Shown here piece by piece: positions 47,088-55,402 of a DNA stretch of 64,000 nucleotides; the first letter of the stretch is position 1; each line of letters starts with the position of its first letter. Location: contig DASWZN010000021.1 of the NCBI GenBank assembly GCA_036404435.1, positions 62,001 to 126,000 of the forward strand. Reading direction: 5' to 3'. Made by a program: the position numbers and the translations under genes. The DNA is from DASWZN01 sp036404435 (GTDB lineage Bacteria; Acidobacteriota; Terriglobia; Bryobacterales; Bryobacteraceae). Under the pieces are notes generated by a model, which saw only the letters and a program-made list of their open reading frames with translations, was not told the DNA's origin and ran no database searches.

Positions 47088-48344
47088 TTACTCCCCAAAA
47101 GTTCCGGCTGGGTTTTGAGTTGGGTTTCCATTATCGAAGTATGGTACTGGTCCGTCTGCACCCTCTGGGCCGCACAGCTCCTCCTGCGGGGTCGGTCCCC
47201 CGCCCGCAGCCCCGGCGCGCACCGTCTGCCCTCCGGTCGGCCGCTTGTGTGGCAGCTCCCAGGGCAGGCACACCGCAAAGTAGAGAATAGGCCACACCAA
47301 CACAATCGAAACCGTAGACACATAAGCAATTGCCAACAAGGTCTCTGTAATGGCGTTGCGCCCCGATGGATCGGTCGCGTTCAGCGGATCACCGCCCGCG
47401 TACAAGTACTTGTGTAGCGTTCGCGGGTCGATGGTCTTGCCTTCCGTCTGATCACGAGTCAGGAATCTTCCGGTGAGCGGGTTGAAGTAGCGGGCGCGCA
47501 CGTAGTAGAGGTTTAGGTCCGGGTCGTACTGCTCGCCGCGGTATCGGTAGACATTCGGAGTTGAGCCGGTCTGGTTGATGGTGTTGCCCCACGCGTCGTA
47601 GTCGTAGGTGTCCGTTACTGCGCTGGTCGGGTCCGTCAGTTGGCGGACGCTGCCGAAGCCGTCGTAACCGTAGAAGCTCGTGGTCCAGGCGCTGTTCAGC
47701 GACTGCGTTTGGCTGATGCGCTGGAGGCCGTAGGTGTAGCGGCGCGTCACCGCGCCGTTGGTCAGTTCTTCGACCACTTGGGCGTAGCCGGTTGGATTCA
47801 GGTCATCCACGAGATATTGGGTCGTCGTGGCGCCGACGGTCTTCGCCACTCGGTTGCCGTCGCCGTCGTAGAGCAACGTCACGGCTCCGTTGTTCATTGA
47901 CTTCAGGCGGTTCTCGAAATCGTACGCGAATGTGCGCGCGCCCGACACGGTCGTGTTGCCGTTGTTGTCGTACTGCTCGGTGGAAAGGCGGTCGTCCGCG
48001 TCATAGCCGAAATTCCCCGTGGGGATGCCGGTGATCGAAGACGTTTGCGAGAGGCGGTTGCCCACTGGGTCCAGGCCGTAGGACACCGAGCCGTAGGTCG
48101 AGTTGGTCTCGTTGGTGAGGCGGTAGATGCCGTCGTAGCTCCACTGCAATGTGCGACCGCTTGGCTCGGTGGCCGATTGGCGGCTTCCGGTCGGGCCCAG
48201 TTGATAGGAGTATCCGCTCAGCCCGGTCAGGCGGTTTAGCGAATCGTAGCTGAAGGTGGATTGCTGGCCGTTCGGATAGCTCGCGGTGGCGAGATTGCTC
48301 GCTGCGTCGTACGAGTACGTCGTGACGTTCGAGCCGTCCATCAC
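47088..48344 (-). CDS. RHS/YD-repeat protein C-terminal part with variable tip (5' end decayed)
   Basis: This 418-residue frame contains YD repeats (such as TYSYDAASNLATASYPNGQQ split over units) and the full RHS core (YGYDGFGSVRQLTDPTS; YYVRARYFNPLTGRFLTRDQ; DPSGRNAITETL). A distinct 95-residue tip with one membrane helix (IVLVWPILYFAVCLPW) follows. The matching upstream YD repeats at 48345-48780 are broken by a stop and frame shifts, so the full gene no longer exists. The core DNA is close to that at 50.4-51.8 kb. The tip should be the effector part. Confidence 0.85.
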   Translation of the reverse strand: MMDGSNVTTYSYDAASNLATASYPNGQQSTFSYDSLNRLTGLSGYSYQLGPTGSRQSATEPSGRTLQWSYDGIYRLTNETNSTYGSVSYGLDPVGNRLSQTSSITGIPTGNFGYDADDRLSTEQYDNNGNTTVSGARTFAYDFENRLKSMNNGAVTLLYDGDGNRVAKTVGATTTQYLVDDLNPTGYAQVVEELTNGAVTRRYTYGLQRISQTQSLNSAWTTSFYGYDGFGSVRQLTDPTSAVTDTYDYDAWGNTINQTGSTPNVYRYRGEQYDPDLNLYYVRARYFNPLTGRFLTRDQTEGKTIDPRTLHKYLYAGGDPLNATDPSGRNAITETLLAIAYVSTVSIVLVWPILYFAVCLPWELPHKRPTGGQTVRAGAAGGGPTPQEELCGPEGADGPVPYFDNGNPTQNPAGTFGE

Positions 48345-48780
48345 CTTGGCGAGGCGATTCAGTTCGTCGTACCGGTATTTAGTTCGATGAGGTCATCGAG
48401 CCCACGTTGCCCGCTAGGTCGTAAGTATAACTCAGGGTGCCTTGCGGCGTGGCCTTCGAGCTCAGGCGGTCCAGGGCGTCGTAGCCGTAGTTGGTCGTGC
48501 CGCTCGCGTCGGTCATCGTGGCGCGCTTGCCGGTGGCCGTCTAGGTGAAGCTTTCGGCGGAATCGCCGGGGCTCGATCGCGAGGTCAGCCGGTTCAACTG
48601 GTCGTAGCCGTAGCTCGTGGTCTTGTTGTTGAAGTTCAGGAGCGAAACCAGGTTGCCCGCGTAGTCGTAGGTGCGCGTTTCGGTTGACGTGCCGTCGGGC
48701 AGCGTGGTCGAGCTGAGCTCGTTCAAAACGTTGAACGGGGTCTGCGTTGTGTGGCCGTTGGCGTCCTTCTATTAGTGCAG
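48345..48780 (-). pseudogene. Broken upstream part of the RHS gene
   Basis: YD repeats continue in other frames: LSSTTLPDGTSTETRTYDYA and SYGYDQLNRLTSRSSP in one, ended by a stop at 48541, then further repeat text in a second. The parts align with residues of the intact RHS gene at 50041-52881. Confidence 0.8.
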
Positions 48781-49410
48781 CCACCGAAGACCATCAACAT
48801 TGAACTGAAGGGCCCTTACCTCTCCCGCAGAAAAGGCGACGACTGTGGCGGTCCTTGCCCTGCGCAGTTGCGGAATGAAGCCCGCCCCGTTGATTAGCAA
48901 CGTCGTCCTGCTATGGTCGTCCGGTTCGTAGGCAAGGAACCTCTGGACAGGTCCGTTGTCAAACTGCACATTGACAAAGCAGTTTCGAATTCCGCAGAAG
49001 AAGCGACCGCGCTCAATGCTCAGGCCCACAGCAGTTCCCCGACGGTCAACCTTGCGAAGGAACAAGACGCCGCGCTGGGGGTGTTGGTAGGGGAAGTCGA
49101 AGGACAACTCGTTCGTTGAAACTGTACGTGCCAGAAATTCCTTCCGTCCCGTTGCATCGACCCTCTCAGCGTATTGCCATTGAGAGCCCCCTACACTCAC
49201 CCCCGTTACGGGCGTGACGCTCCTTTTGGTGCTGCGAGAGACTACGACTCGGCCGATCAGGCCGAGAAACCCAATGATACCTAAAACAGCAACGCAGCGG
49301 ACAAGCGTTGACGAGATCTCCCCCTGAAAACGCAGCACAGAGCGCCCAGAGCCCTTGACTGACGGCAAGCTATCGGCACCCCGCGACCGATACTTCACTT
49401 CTTCGCTCAT
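48772..49410 (-). CDS. Hypothetical protein with one membrane helix
   Basis: This 212-residue protein has a TM near residues 32-53 and a beta-rich outer part (SFDFPYQHPQRGVLFLRKV; CFVNVQFDNGPVQRFLAYE). The ATG at 49410 is favoured; an earlier TTG is possible. It lies downstream of the second RHS gene on the same strand. No family was recognised. Position suggests, but does not prove, an immunity or accessory role. Confidence 0.6.
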   Translation of the reverse strand: MSEEVKYRSRGADSLPSVKGSGRSVLRFQGEISSTLVRCVAVLGIIGFLGLIGRVVVSRSTKRSVTPVTGVSVGGSQWQYAERVDATGRKEFLARTVSTNELSFDFPYQHPQRGVLFLRKVDRRGTAVGLSIERGRFFCGIRNCFVNVQFDNGPVQRFLAYEPDDHSRTTLLINGAGFIPQLRRARTATVVAFSAGEVRALQFNVDGLRWLH

Positions 49411-49455
49411 CCGTACCGGTACCAACGTATCAGATCCTCTGCCGTCAGGGACAAA

Positions 49456-49475
49456 TGGCGCAGCACTGGCGCAGC
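49456..49475. repeat. Tandem 9-bp repeat, integrase arm-site-like
   Basis: TGGCGCAGC occurs twice with a period of 11 bases, between the two small genes. No tRNA fragment was seen within about 100 bases. Confidence 0.35.
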
Positions 49476-49489
49476 CAACCCCGCCGTGT

Positions 49490-49870
49490 TCAGTCTGCTG
49501 ATTCTACCCGATTATTGGGTCGGAGAAGGACGATGAGTCCGATGAGTCCGATGAAAAGTGCACCGAGGTGAAGAACCCAGTGATGTCCCGGGTATACGAC
49601 ATTTGCGCGCACGTACACCGCGACATTCATCATACTCGCTGCTATGCCCCAGGCTCTGGCAGAGGCCTTCCGCTTCCAGATCTTCCACCAGGCCGTCCCG
49701 CACACAATCGCAACGCACAGCGAGAACAGTGCAGCGGTCAAGAGACCCACGGCGGATGATGACCCGATACGGGGATAAGCGGCGTATCGAACGCTCCTAG
49801 CCGAGACGATCACATGTAGCAGTGAATCCGCGACAAAGACCCACGCGATGAGTTTTCTGATGTCTTGCAT
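49490..49870 (-). CDS. Hypothetical four-helix membrane protein
   Basis: The 126-residue protein has four predicted helices (LIAWVFVADSLLHVIVSA; LGALFIGLIGLIVLLRP). It has a strong GGAGGAG site 8 bases before the ATG. It follows the intact RHS gene by 170 bases. A membrane immunity protein is possible, because the RHS tip also carries hydrophobic helices. Confidence 0.6.
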   Translation of the reverse strand: MQDIRKLIAWVFVADSLLHVIVSARSVRYAAYPRIGSSSAVGLLTAALFSLCVAIVCGTAWWKIWKRKASARAWGIAASMMNVAVYVRANVVYPGHHWVLHLGALFIGLIGLIVLLRPNNRVESAD

Positions 49871-50040
49871 CTACGATGCTCCTCCTTCGCTCTTCGCTCC
49901 CAGCCGAGGCGCACCCACGGCTGCGACTCCCGCTCGCTGCAGTGCGGGCAGCCCATCCGAACACAAGTGCCGCCGTTCCAATCCGTAGTCCTCGAATCAG
50001 CGGACCCCTCGCGTATGGACAGCGGTTCCGCCACCATGAA

Positions 50041-52881
50041 CTAGTCCCTTCCGGGAGGCTCGTAGGGCGAAAACGGAGTTTTTGGGGGCTTCCCGGAAGC
50101 AGGCGGAGAGGACGAGGCTGGCGGTTCGGCTCCTCCCGGTTCGCCTTCATCGGGGTTGTGTTCCGGCGGTGGGCTCGCCTCCGGGCCATAGCCGTATTCA
50201 AGGTATTCGGCCAGGATTGCCGCGGTTAGGCTCCAGACCACGATCATCTTAAGCGTGATCCCGCCGGCGGCGAGCGAACCGCCGGGAATCATGACGATGG
50301 GCAGGATGTACTCCTCGTAAGTCGTACGCCCGCTCGGGTCTTTCCGGTTTACTGGATCGCTAGAGGCGTACAGATATTTATGCAGTGTCTTGGGACGTCC
50401 AAGGCCACTTTCCTTCGGATCTCGTGTTAAGAACCTCCCCGTCAGCGGGTTGAAGTAGCGGGCGCGGAGGTAGTAGAGGTTCAGATCGGGGTCGTACTGC
50501 TCGCCGCGGTAGCGGTACACGTTCGGGGTCGAACCGGTGACGTTGACCGCGTTGCCCCAGGCGTCGTAGTCGTAGGTGTCCGTCGCGGCGCCGGTGGAAT
50601 CGGTCAGTTGGCGGACGCTGCCGAAGCCATCGTAGCTGTAGAAGCTGGTGGTCCAGGCGCTGTTGAGGAACTGAGTTTGGCTGATGCGCTGGAGGCCATA
50701 GGTGTAACGGCGCTGCACCGCGCCGCTCACTAACTCCTCGACCACCTGGGCGTAGCCGGTGGGGTTGAGGTCATCGACCAGGTATTGCGTCGTCGCGCCG
50801 CCAGCGGTCTTGGCCACGCGGTTGCCGTCGCCGTCGTAGACAAGGGTTACTGCTCCGTTGTTCATCGACTCCAGGCGGTTCTCGGAATCGTACGCGAACG
50901 TGCGGGCGCCCGAGACGATGGTGTTGCCGTTGTTGTCGTACTGCTCGGTTGAAAGGTGATCGTCGGCGTTGTAGCTGAACGTCCCGGTCGGGATGCTGGC
51001 CATCGTGGACGTCTGCGACAGCCGGTTGCCCACCGGATCGAGGCCGTAGGCCACCGCGCCATTGACACCGTGCGGGTCCGAGTTGATCGCCTCGTTGGTC
51101 AGGCGGTAGATGCCGTCATAGCTCCAGTTGGCTGTGCGGCCACTCGGCTCTCTCGCCGACTGCCGGTTGCCCGTCGGGCCGAGTTGGTAAGAGTAGCCAT
51201 TCAGACCCGTCAGCCGATTCAGCCTGTCATAGCTGAATGTGGATTGCAGACCGTTCGGATACGCCGCCGTGGCCAGATTGCTGATCGAGTTGTACGCATA
51301 ACTCGTGGTGTTCTGGTTGGCCGGAAGGCGGTTGTCCACCACCGTCGCCAGCCGGTTGAGCTGGTCATACGTGTAACCCACCGAAATCCCGTTCGCGTTC
51401 GAGGAAGCCATGGAGGCCACGTTGCCCGCAGCATCATAAGTGTAACTCAACGTGCCTTCCGGCGTGGTCTTAGAGGTCACGCGGTCGAGGCCGTCGTAGC
51501 TGTACGTGGTCGCGCCGCTGGCGTCCGTCATCGTGGCGCGCTTTCCCGTCGCCGTGTAGGTGAAGCTCTCGACGGGCTGGCCCAGGCTGGGATCGGGCGT
51601 CCTCGCTGCCAGCCGGTTCAGTTGGTCATAGCCGTAGCTCGTGGTCTTGCCGTTGAAGTTGAGGAGCGAGAGCAAATTGCCGGCCGGATCGTACGCCCGC
51701 GTCTCGGTGAGCGCGCCGTCGGGAAGAGTCGTCGAGGTCAGTTCGTTGAGGGCGTTGAACGGCGTTTGCGTTGTGTGGGCGTTGGCGTCGGTTGACGTGA
51801 TCAGGTTACCGTTGTTGTCGTAAGTGTACGCCGTGATGTTGTGCGCCGGATCAGGTGCGTTGGCCTGAATCACCGAGCTCAGTTGATTAGCTGCGTCGAA
51901 CGTGTACTGGACGGCGTTCCCGGCTTGGTCCGTCACGCCGGTCAGGTTGCCGGGGCCGTCGTAGGTGTTGGTTGTGTAGGTCGAATCGTTGTAAGTCGTC
52001 TTGGTCAGGCGCTTGCGGCAATCGTATTGGAACTGAGTGGTGTGGTTGTTGCCGTCGGTGACGGAGATCTGGTTGCCGGCATCGTCATAGGCGTACTGCG
52101 TCTGGTTGTTTGCGGCGTTCGCGACCAGGATGAGCCGCCCGGCCGCGTCATACGTGTAAGTCGTCGTGTTCCCGCGCGGGTCGGTCTGGGTCTGCTTCGT
52201 GCCGTCGGCGTAATAAGTGTAATTGGTGCGGCTGGCGTTCGAGGTGCCGTAGGCCTTTGTGGTCGCGATCAGCCGACCGGCGAGATCGTAGTCGTTGTGA
52301 GTGACGTTACCGGCTGGGTCGGTTGCGTTGACTACGTTGCCGCGGAAATCGTAGGTCAGCGACGACGCTGTCGGCGGCACGGTGGGATAGGTGGTCACGG
52401 AGAGCCGGTTGAGCGGATCGTACTGATAGCTGGTGGTGTGGCCGTTGGCGTCAGTGTCAGAGGTCTTGTTGCCGTTCCCGTCGTACTGCGAGCTGGTCGT
52501 CCTTCCCAGCGGTGCGCTGGTTTGCGTCAGGTTGCCGAGGGCGTCGTACGTGAACGTCGTGATAGCCGTTGAAGGGTCCGTCTGAGTGAGCTTGTGGCCC
52601 AGCGCGTCGTAGGTCCAGGAAGTCTGGCGGCCCAGCGGGTCGGTCTTGCTGAGCATGTTGCCGTTGGCGTCGTAGGTATACTGTGTCGCCATGCCCGGCG
52701 TGGTCGTCAGATCGTAGCCGACGGCTCCGGCCTGTATGGTGCCGTCGGGGTTGAAGTTGAAGCTGGCTCGAACCGAGTTTGAGCCGTCCAGGTTGTCGAT
52801 GATGAGCTGCGGCAGGAAATTGCCGTCGTAGGAGTCTTCTTTGACCATTGACCCGACTTCACCGCGCGGTAGGCTTTCCAC
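50041..52881 (-). CDS. RHS/YD-repeat protein with variable tip; 5' end cut at integrase junction
   Basis: This 946-residue protein is nearly all YD repeats (more than 25 units of the form YDxxGNLxxxTDxxG). It has the RHS core (YLRARYFNPLTGRFLTRDP) and a tip of about 90 residues with a hydrophobic helix and a Pro/Glu-rich tail. No signal peptide or N-terminal domain is present. The frame starts inside a sequence that is integrase gene further upstream, so the natural N-terminus is missing. RHS shells enclose a toxic tip; this gene may be a silent cassette or be read through from the integrase promoter. Confidence 0.85.
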   Translation of the reverse strand: MESLPRGEVGSMVKEDSYDGNFLPQLIIDNLDGSNSVRASFNFNPDGTIQAGAVGYDLTTTPGMATQYTYDANGNMLSKTDPLGRQTSWTYDALGHKLTQTDPSTAITTFTYDALGNLTQTSAPLGRTTSSQYDGNGNKTSDTDANGHTTSYQYDPLNRLSVTTYPTVPPTASSLTYDFRGNVVNATDPAGNVTHNDYDLAGRLIATTKAYGTSNASRTNYTYYADGTKQTQTDPRGNTTTYTYDAAGRLILVANAANNQTQYAYDDAGNQISVTDGNNHTTQFQYDCRKRLTKTTYNDSTYTTNTYDGPGNLTGVTDQAGNAVQYTFDAANQLSSVIQANAPDPAHNITAYTYDNNGNLITSTDANAHTTQTPFNALNELTSTTLPDGALTETRAYDPAGNLLSLLNFNGKTTSYGYDQLNRLAARTPDPSLGQPVESFTYTATGKRATMTDASGATTYSYDGLDRVTSKTTPEGTLSYTYDAAGNVASMASSNANGISVGYTYDQLNRLATVVDNRLPANQNTTSYAYNSISNLATAAYPNGLQSTFSYDRLNRLTGLNGYSYQLGPTGNRQSAREPSGRTANWSYDGIYRLTNEAINSDPHGVNGAVAYGLDPVGNRLSQTSTMASIPTGTFSYNADDHLSTEQYDNNGNTIVSGARTFAYDSENRLESMNNGAVTLVYDGDGNRVAKTAGGATTQYLVDDLNPTGYAQVVEELVSGAVQRRYTYGLQRISQTQFLNSAWTTSFYSYDGFGSVRQLTDSTGAATDTYDYDAWGNAVNVTGSTPNVYRYRGEQYDPDLNLYYLRARYFNPLTGRFLTRDPKESGLGRPKTLHKYLYASSDPVNRKDPSGRTTYEEYILPIVMIPGGSLAAGGITLKMIVVWSLTAAILAEYLEYGYGPEASPPPEHNPDEGEPGGAEPPASSSPPASGKPPKTPFSPYEPPGRD

Positions 52882-53237
52882 AACTCGGCAAAGGTGGTGA
52901 TCGCCTCGCCTTGCTTGGCTAGCTTCCCGGTGTGCTCGGCGATGTACTCGCTGAGTTCCTCGAGGGCCTCATGCCTCGGCCTTGTCGCGGGGCCAAGGGT
53001 CTTTTCCTTTTTGCGCCGTACGCGCCTGCCGTCAGGTGTAGCCTCCCAGACGTGGAAATAGCCAACCCACACTTTTCCTTCTCGTGCGCGGTTAACCTTC
53101 TTGACCCAGCCTTCAGGTGCATCGGTCCTCGGCAGGCTTCGTCCGATGCTCCGGATCTCGAAGTCGAGAGACGCGCCGCGTTCTTGGGCCTCGTGATTCG
53201 GCTCGGCTTCGATCTCGATCGTGGCGCGACTCGCCAT
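52840..53237 (-). pseudogene. Truncated tyrosine integrase
   Basis: The N-terminal part of a phage-type integrase is visible: VGYFHVWEATPDGRRVRRKK, then a SAM-like arm (LEELSEYIAEHTGKLAKQGE; TTFAELWKAYRAVKSGQWSK). The catalytic domain is missing; after SGQWSKKT the DNA changes to YD-repeat coding sequence in another frame. The ATG at 53237 or an earlier one at 53315 may be the start. Its place beside the tRNA-Arg fits the island integrase. Confidence 0.7.
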
Positions 53238-53280
53238 GACTGCAATGTACTCGCCCGTGATCGATCGGGCAAATCTGATC

Positions 53281-53301
53281 TGGGTGGGCAGATGGGTGGG
53301 C
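53281..53301. repeat. Tandem 9-bp repeat, integrase arm-site-like (right end)
   Basis: TGGGTGGGC occurs twice with a period of 12 bases followed by TGTTTT, as at 17449-17469. It lies 38 bases inside the intact tRNA end. Confidence 0.5.
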
Positions 53302-53338
53302 TGTTTTTGCGCCAACAGCCCGTAAGTGATTGATTTAG

Positions 53339-53415
53339 TGGTGCGCCCGGGGTGACTCGAACACCCGACCTTCTGGTTCGTAGCCAGACGCTCTATCCAA
53401 CTGAGCTACGGGCGC
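53339..53415 (-). tRNA. tRNA-Arg(ACG)
   Basis: This is a complete cloverleaf on the minus strand. The 7-bp acceptor is GCGCCCG/CGGGCGC, the D arm is AGCTCAGTTGGATAGAGC, the anticodon loop is CTACGAA (ACG) and the T arm includes GTTCGAGTC. A CCA end is encoded. Its 3' 51 bases are repeated at 17322-17372. Confidence 0.97.
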
Positions 53416-53446
53416 GCGGGGTGTAGAAAAAAGCCCAGACCCCAGA

Positions 53447-54613
53447 CTAGCGGGTCTGGCGCGAGATTTCAACCTGCGAGGCCACGATGCGGCCTTTGCG
53501 ATCCAGCTTCAAGCGCGCGTCGCGCCAGACCACCGTCGAGCCGAACAGGCCCGCGGCCCAGACCCCCAGGCCCGCCAGGTCGCGGAACGGGATCAGGTAC
53601 GCGCACGCGAGCGATTGCCGGTCGCGCAGCACGGCCACCGCGGCCGTGAGACCCACCGCGAGCCGCAGCGCGACGAGCGCCAGCGCCGCGCGCCACATCC
53701 CGCCGGCCGCCAGCAGCGCCGCCCAGAGCGTCGCGTTCGCAATCGGCAGGCCCAGGTAGCCGCCGCCCCTCGAAAGGCGGATGGTCCGCGCCCAGCGGAC
53801 CTGGTGACGCCACATCTCGCCCCAGTGCGTGTCCGTCACGGTGGTCTCCACCACGCACGTCGAGATGACCACGCGGCGGCCAAGCTCGCCGATGCGCCGG
53901 CCCAGGTGATGATCGTCGGCGATGGTATCGGCGACGGAGGCGAAGCCGTCGATGCGCGCCAGGTCGTCCGCGCGGAACGCCATGGTCGAACCCAGCGCGA
54001 ACCCGGAGATGCCTACCAGGGGCGCCACCAGCGCGCTCGGCGCGAAATCGGTGGCGATGCCCACGGCCTCGAAGCGGCCGGGCAGGCTGTGGGCGCGGGC
54101 GCGGTAGAGGCAGGTGACCATCCCCACGGTCGAATCTTCGAGCGGCGCCACCACGCGCGCCAGGTAGTCCGGCTCGACGCGAATGTCGCTGTCGTTGACC
54201 ACCAGGACGGGATAGCGCGCGGCCGCAGCCAGGTCCGCCAGGACGCCCACCTTGCGGTTCGGCGTCGCGGCTTCGCTGCGGATCAGACGGATCGCCACGG
54301 CGGGGAACTCCGCTTGCAGACGCTCGATCTCGCCGAGGGCGGGGTCGTCCGGATCGCTCACGCCGAACAGAATCTCGAACTCGGGATACGCGAGCAGCGC
54401 GTGCGAGCGGACGGTCTGGTAGAAGTCCGGATCGAGCCCGTGGAGGGGCTTGAGGATCGAAACGGGTGGACGGAATGCGCCGGGCGCGATTGCCGAACCG
54501 CGCGCGTGAGCAAGCGGCGATCGAGCCTTGAGCGCCTGGCTTACCACGGCGGCCAAAGCCAGCAACTGATAAGCGGCAGCCGCCGCGCCAAAGGCCAGCA
54601 GTGCGTAGATCAC
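53447..54613 (-). CDS. hpnI: Hopanoid glucosaminyl/ceramide-type glycosyltransferase HpnI
   Basis: This 388-residue family 2-type (GT21-like) glycosyltransferase has an N-terminal helix and PPVSILKPLHGLDPDF. The catalytic DxD region is in LVVNDSDIRVEPDYL, with acceptor motifs DTIADDHHLGRRIGELG and the QVRWARTIR (QxxRW) signature. C-terminal helices end the protein. HpnI adds GlcNAc to bacteriohopanetetrol. The GTG at 54613 overlaps the stop of the gene before (GTGA). HpnJ lies two genes upstream, which supports this over ceramide glucosyltransferase. Confidence 0.85.
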   Translation of the reverse strand: MIYALLAFGAAAAAYQLLALAAVVSQALKARSPLAHARGSAIAPGAFRPPVSILKPLHGLDPDFYQTVRSHALLAYPEFEILFGVSDPDDPALGEIERLQAEFPAVAIRLIRSEAATPNRKVGVLADLAAAARYPVLVVNDSDIRVEPDYLARVVAPLEDSTVGMVTCLYRARAHSLPGRFEAVGIATDFAPSALVAPLVGISGFALGSTMAFRADDLARIDGFASVADTIADDHHLGRRIGELGRRVVISTCVVETTVTDTHWGEMWRHQVRWARTIRLSRGGGYLGLPIANATLWAALLAAGGMWRAALALVALRLAVGLTAAVAVLRDRQSLACAYLIPFRDLAGLGVWAAGLFGSTVVWRDARLKLDRKGRIVASQVEISRQTR

Positions 54614-54972
54614 AGTGCCAGGAGCGCCACGCCGCAGGCGACCAGCGCCGCGCCGGTCCAGCGCCGCCACGCCACCCGCTCCTTGAGAAAGTACTTGGCG
54701 ACGAAGGTCTCGATCACGAAACTCGCAGCGGTCGCCGGGACCGCGAAGCTCAGATCGGCCAAAGAAATCAGGGTCAGGAACGTGAAGAAGGAAACGGCCA
54801 TCAGCGCGACGGCGACGATCACGTACCCGTTGCGCGCCAGCGCCGCCCCGGCGCGACCGAGGGCGCTGGGCCGGAAATCGTGGATCTCGCCGTGGTGGCG
54901 CATGCCGAGCGTCTGCAAGGCGTCGCAGAGCACCGTGGCGGTCACGATCACGCCGACCAGGATCCACTTCAT
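54610..54972 (-). CDS. Small DMT/EamA-type membrane protein, second of a pair
   Basis: The 120-residue protein has four helices, the size of an SMR/ArnE-type half transporter. Family look: LISLADLSFAVPATAASFVIETFV cut over helix 3 and FLKERVAWRRWTGAALVACG. It pairs with the next gene, of like size and fold, as in heterodimeric small multidrug transporters. It lies between hpnJ and hpnI, so it could flip a hopanoid or its sugar donor; this is inference. Confidence 0.8.
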   Translation of the reverse strand: MKWILVGVIVTATVLCDALQTLGMRHHGEIHDFRPSALGRAGAALARNGYVIVAVALMAVSFFTFLTLISLADLSFAVPATAASFVIETFVAKYFLKERVAWRRWTGAALVACGVALLAL

Positions 54973-55394
54973 CGCGCTGTCTCCACCAGGCGCCGCTCGC
55001 CCGCATCGTGCGTGCGGACCGCGGTAGAACCCACCAGCGCGGTGCCCGCCATGATGAGCACGGTCCCGAGCCAGCGCCGCGCGCTCACCTGCTCGCCCAG
55101 GAACACGCGGCCCATCACGGCGGTGAGCACGTAGCCGATGGAGGTGACGGGCAGCACGTAGCTCAGGTCGGCCCAGCTCAGCAGCGCCATGCGCGCCAGC
55201 ATCCACACGATCAGCAGGCAGATGCCGGCGGCCACATAGGGATGGAACATCACCCGCAGGTATTCGAGCGCGGAGGAGCCGAGTGCGCTGCCGTGGCGCC
55301 GGACGCCGAAAGTCATCAGCGAGTTGCCGAAGACGTTGGCGAGGACAACGATGGCGGTGAAGATGCGCGTCTTCAGGCGGAGGTCCCAGGTCAC
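54969..55394 (-). CDS. Small DMT/EamA-type membrane protein, first of a pair
   Basis: The 141-residue protein has four helices, with LLSWADLSYVLPVTSIGYVL and FLGEQVSARRWLGTVLIMAG in the same positions as in its partner. A GTG start at 55394 lies eight bases after the hpnJ stop; the longer open frame runs into hpnJ. Its stop overlaps the partner start (ATGA). Confidence 0.8.
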   Translation of the reverse strand: MTWDLRLKTRIFTAIVVLANVFGNSLMTFGVRRHGSALGSSALEYLRVMFHPYVAAGICLLIVWMLARMALLSWADLSYVLPVTSIGYVLTAVMGRVFLGEQVSARRWLGTVLIMAGTALVGSTAVRTHDAGERRLVETAR

Positions 55395-55402
55395 GGGCGG
55401 TT

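Noticed and set aside
49810..50037. 75-codon Cys-containing frame right after the RHS stop
   Set aside because: It overlaps the better supported 126-residue gene, has no ribosome site and its text looks random; not annotated.
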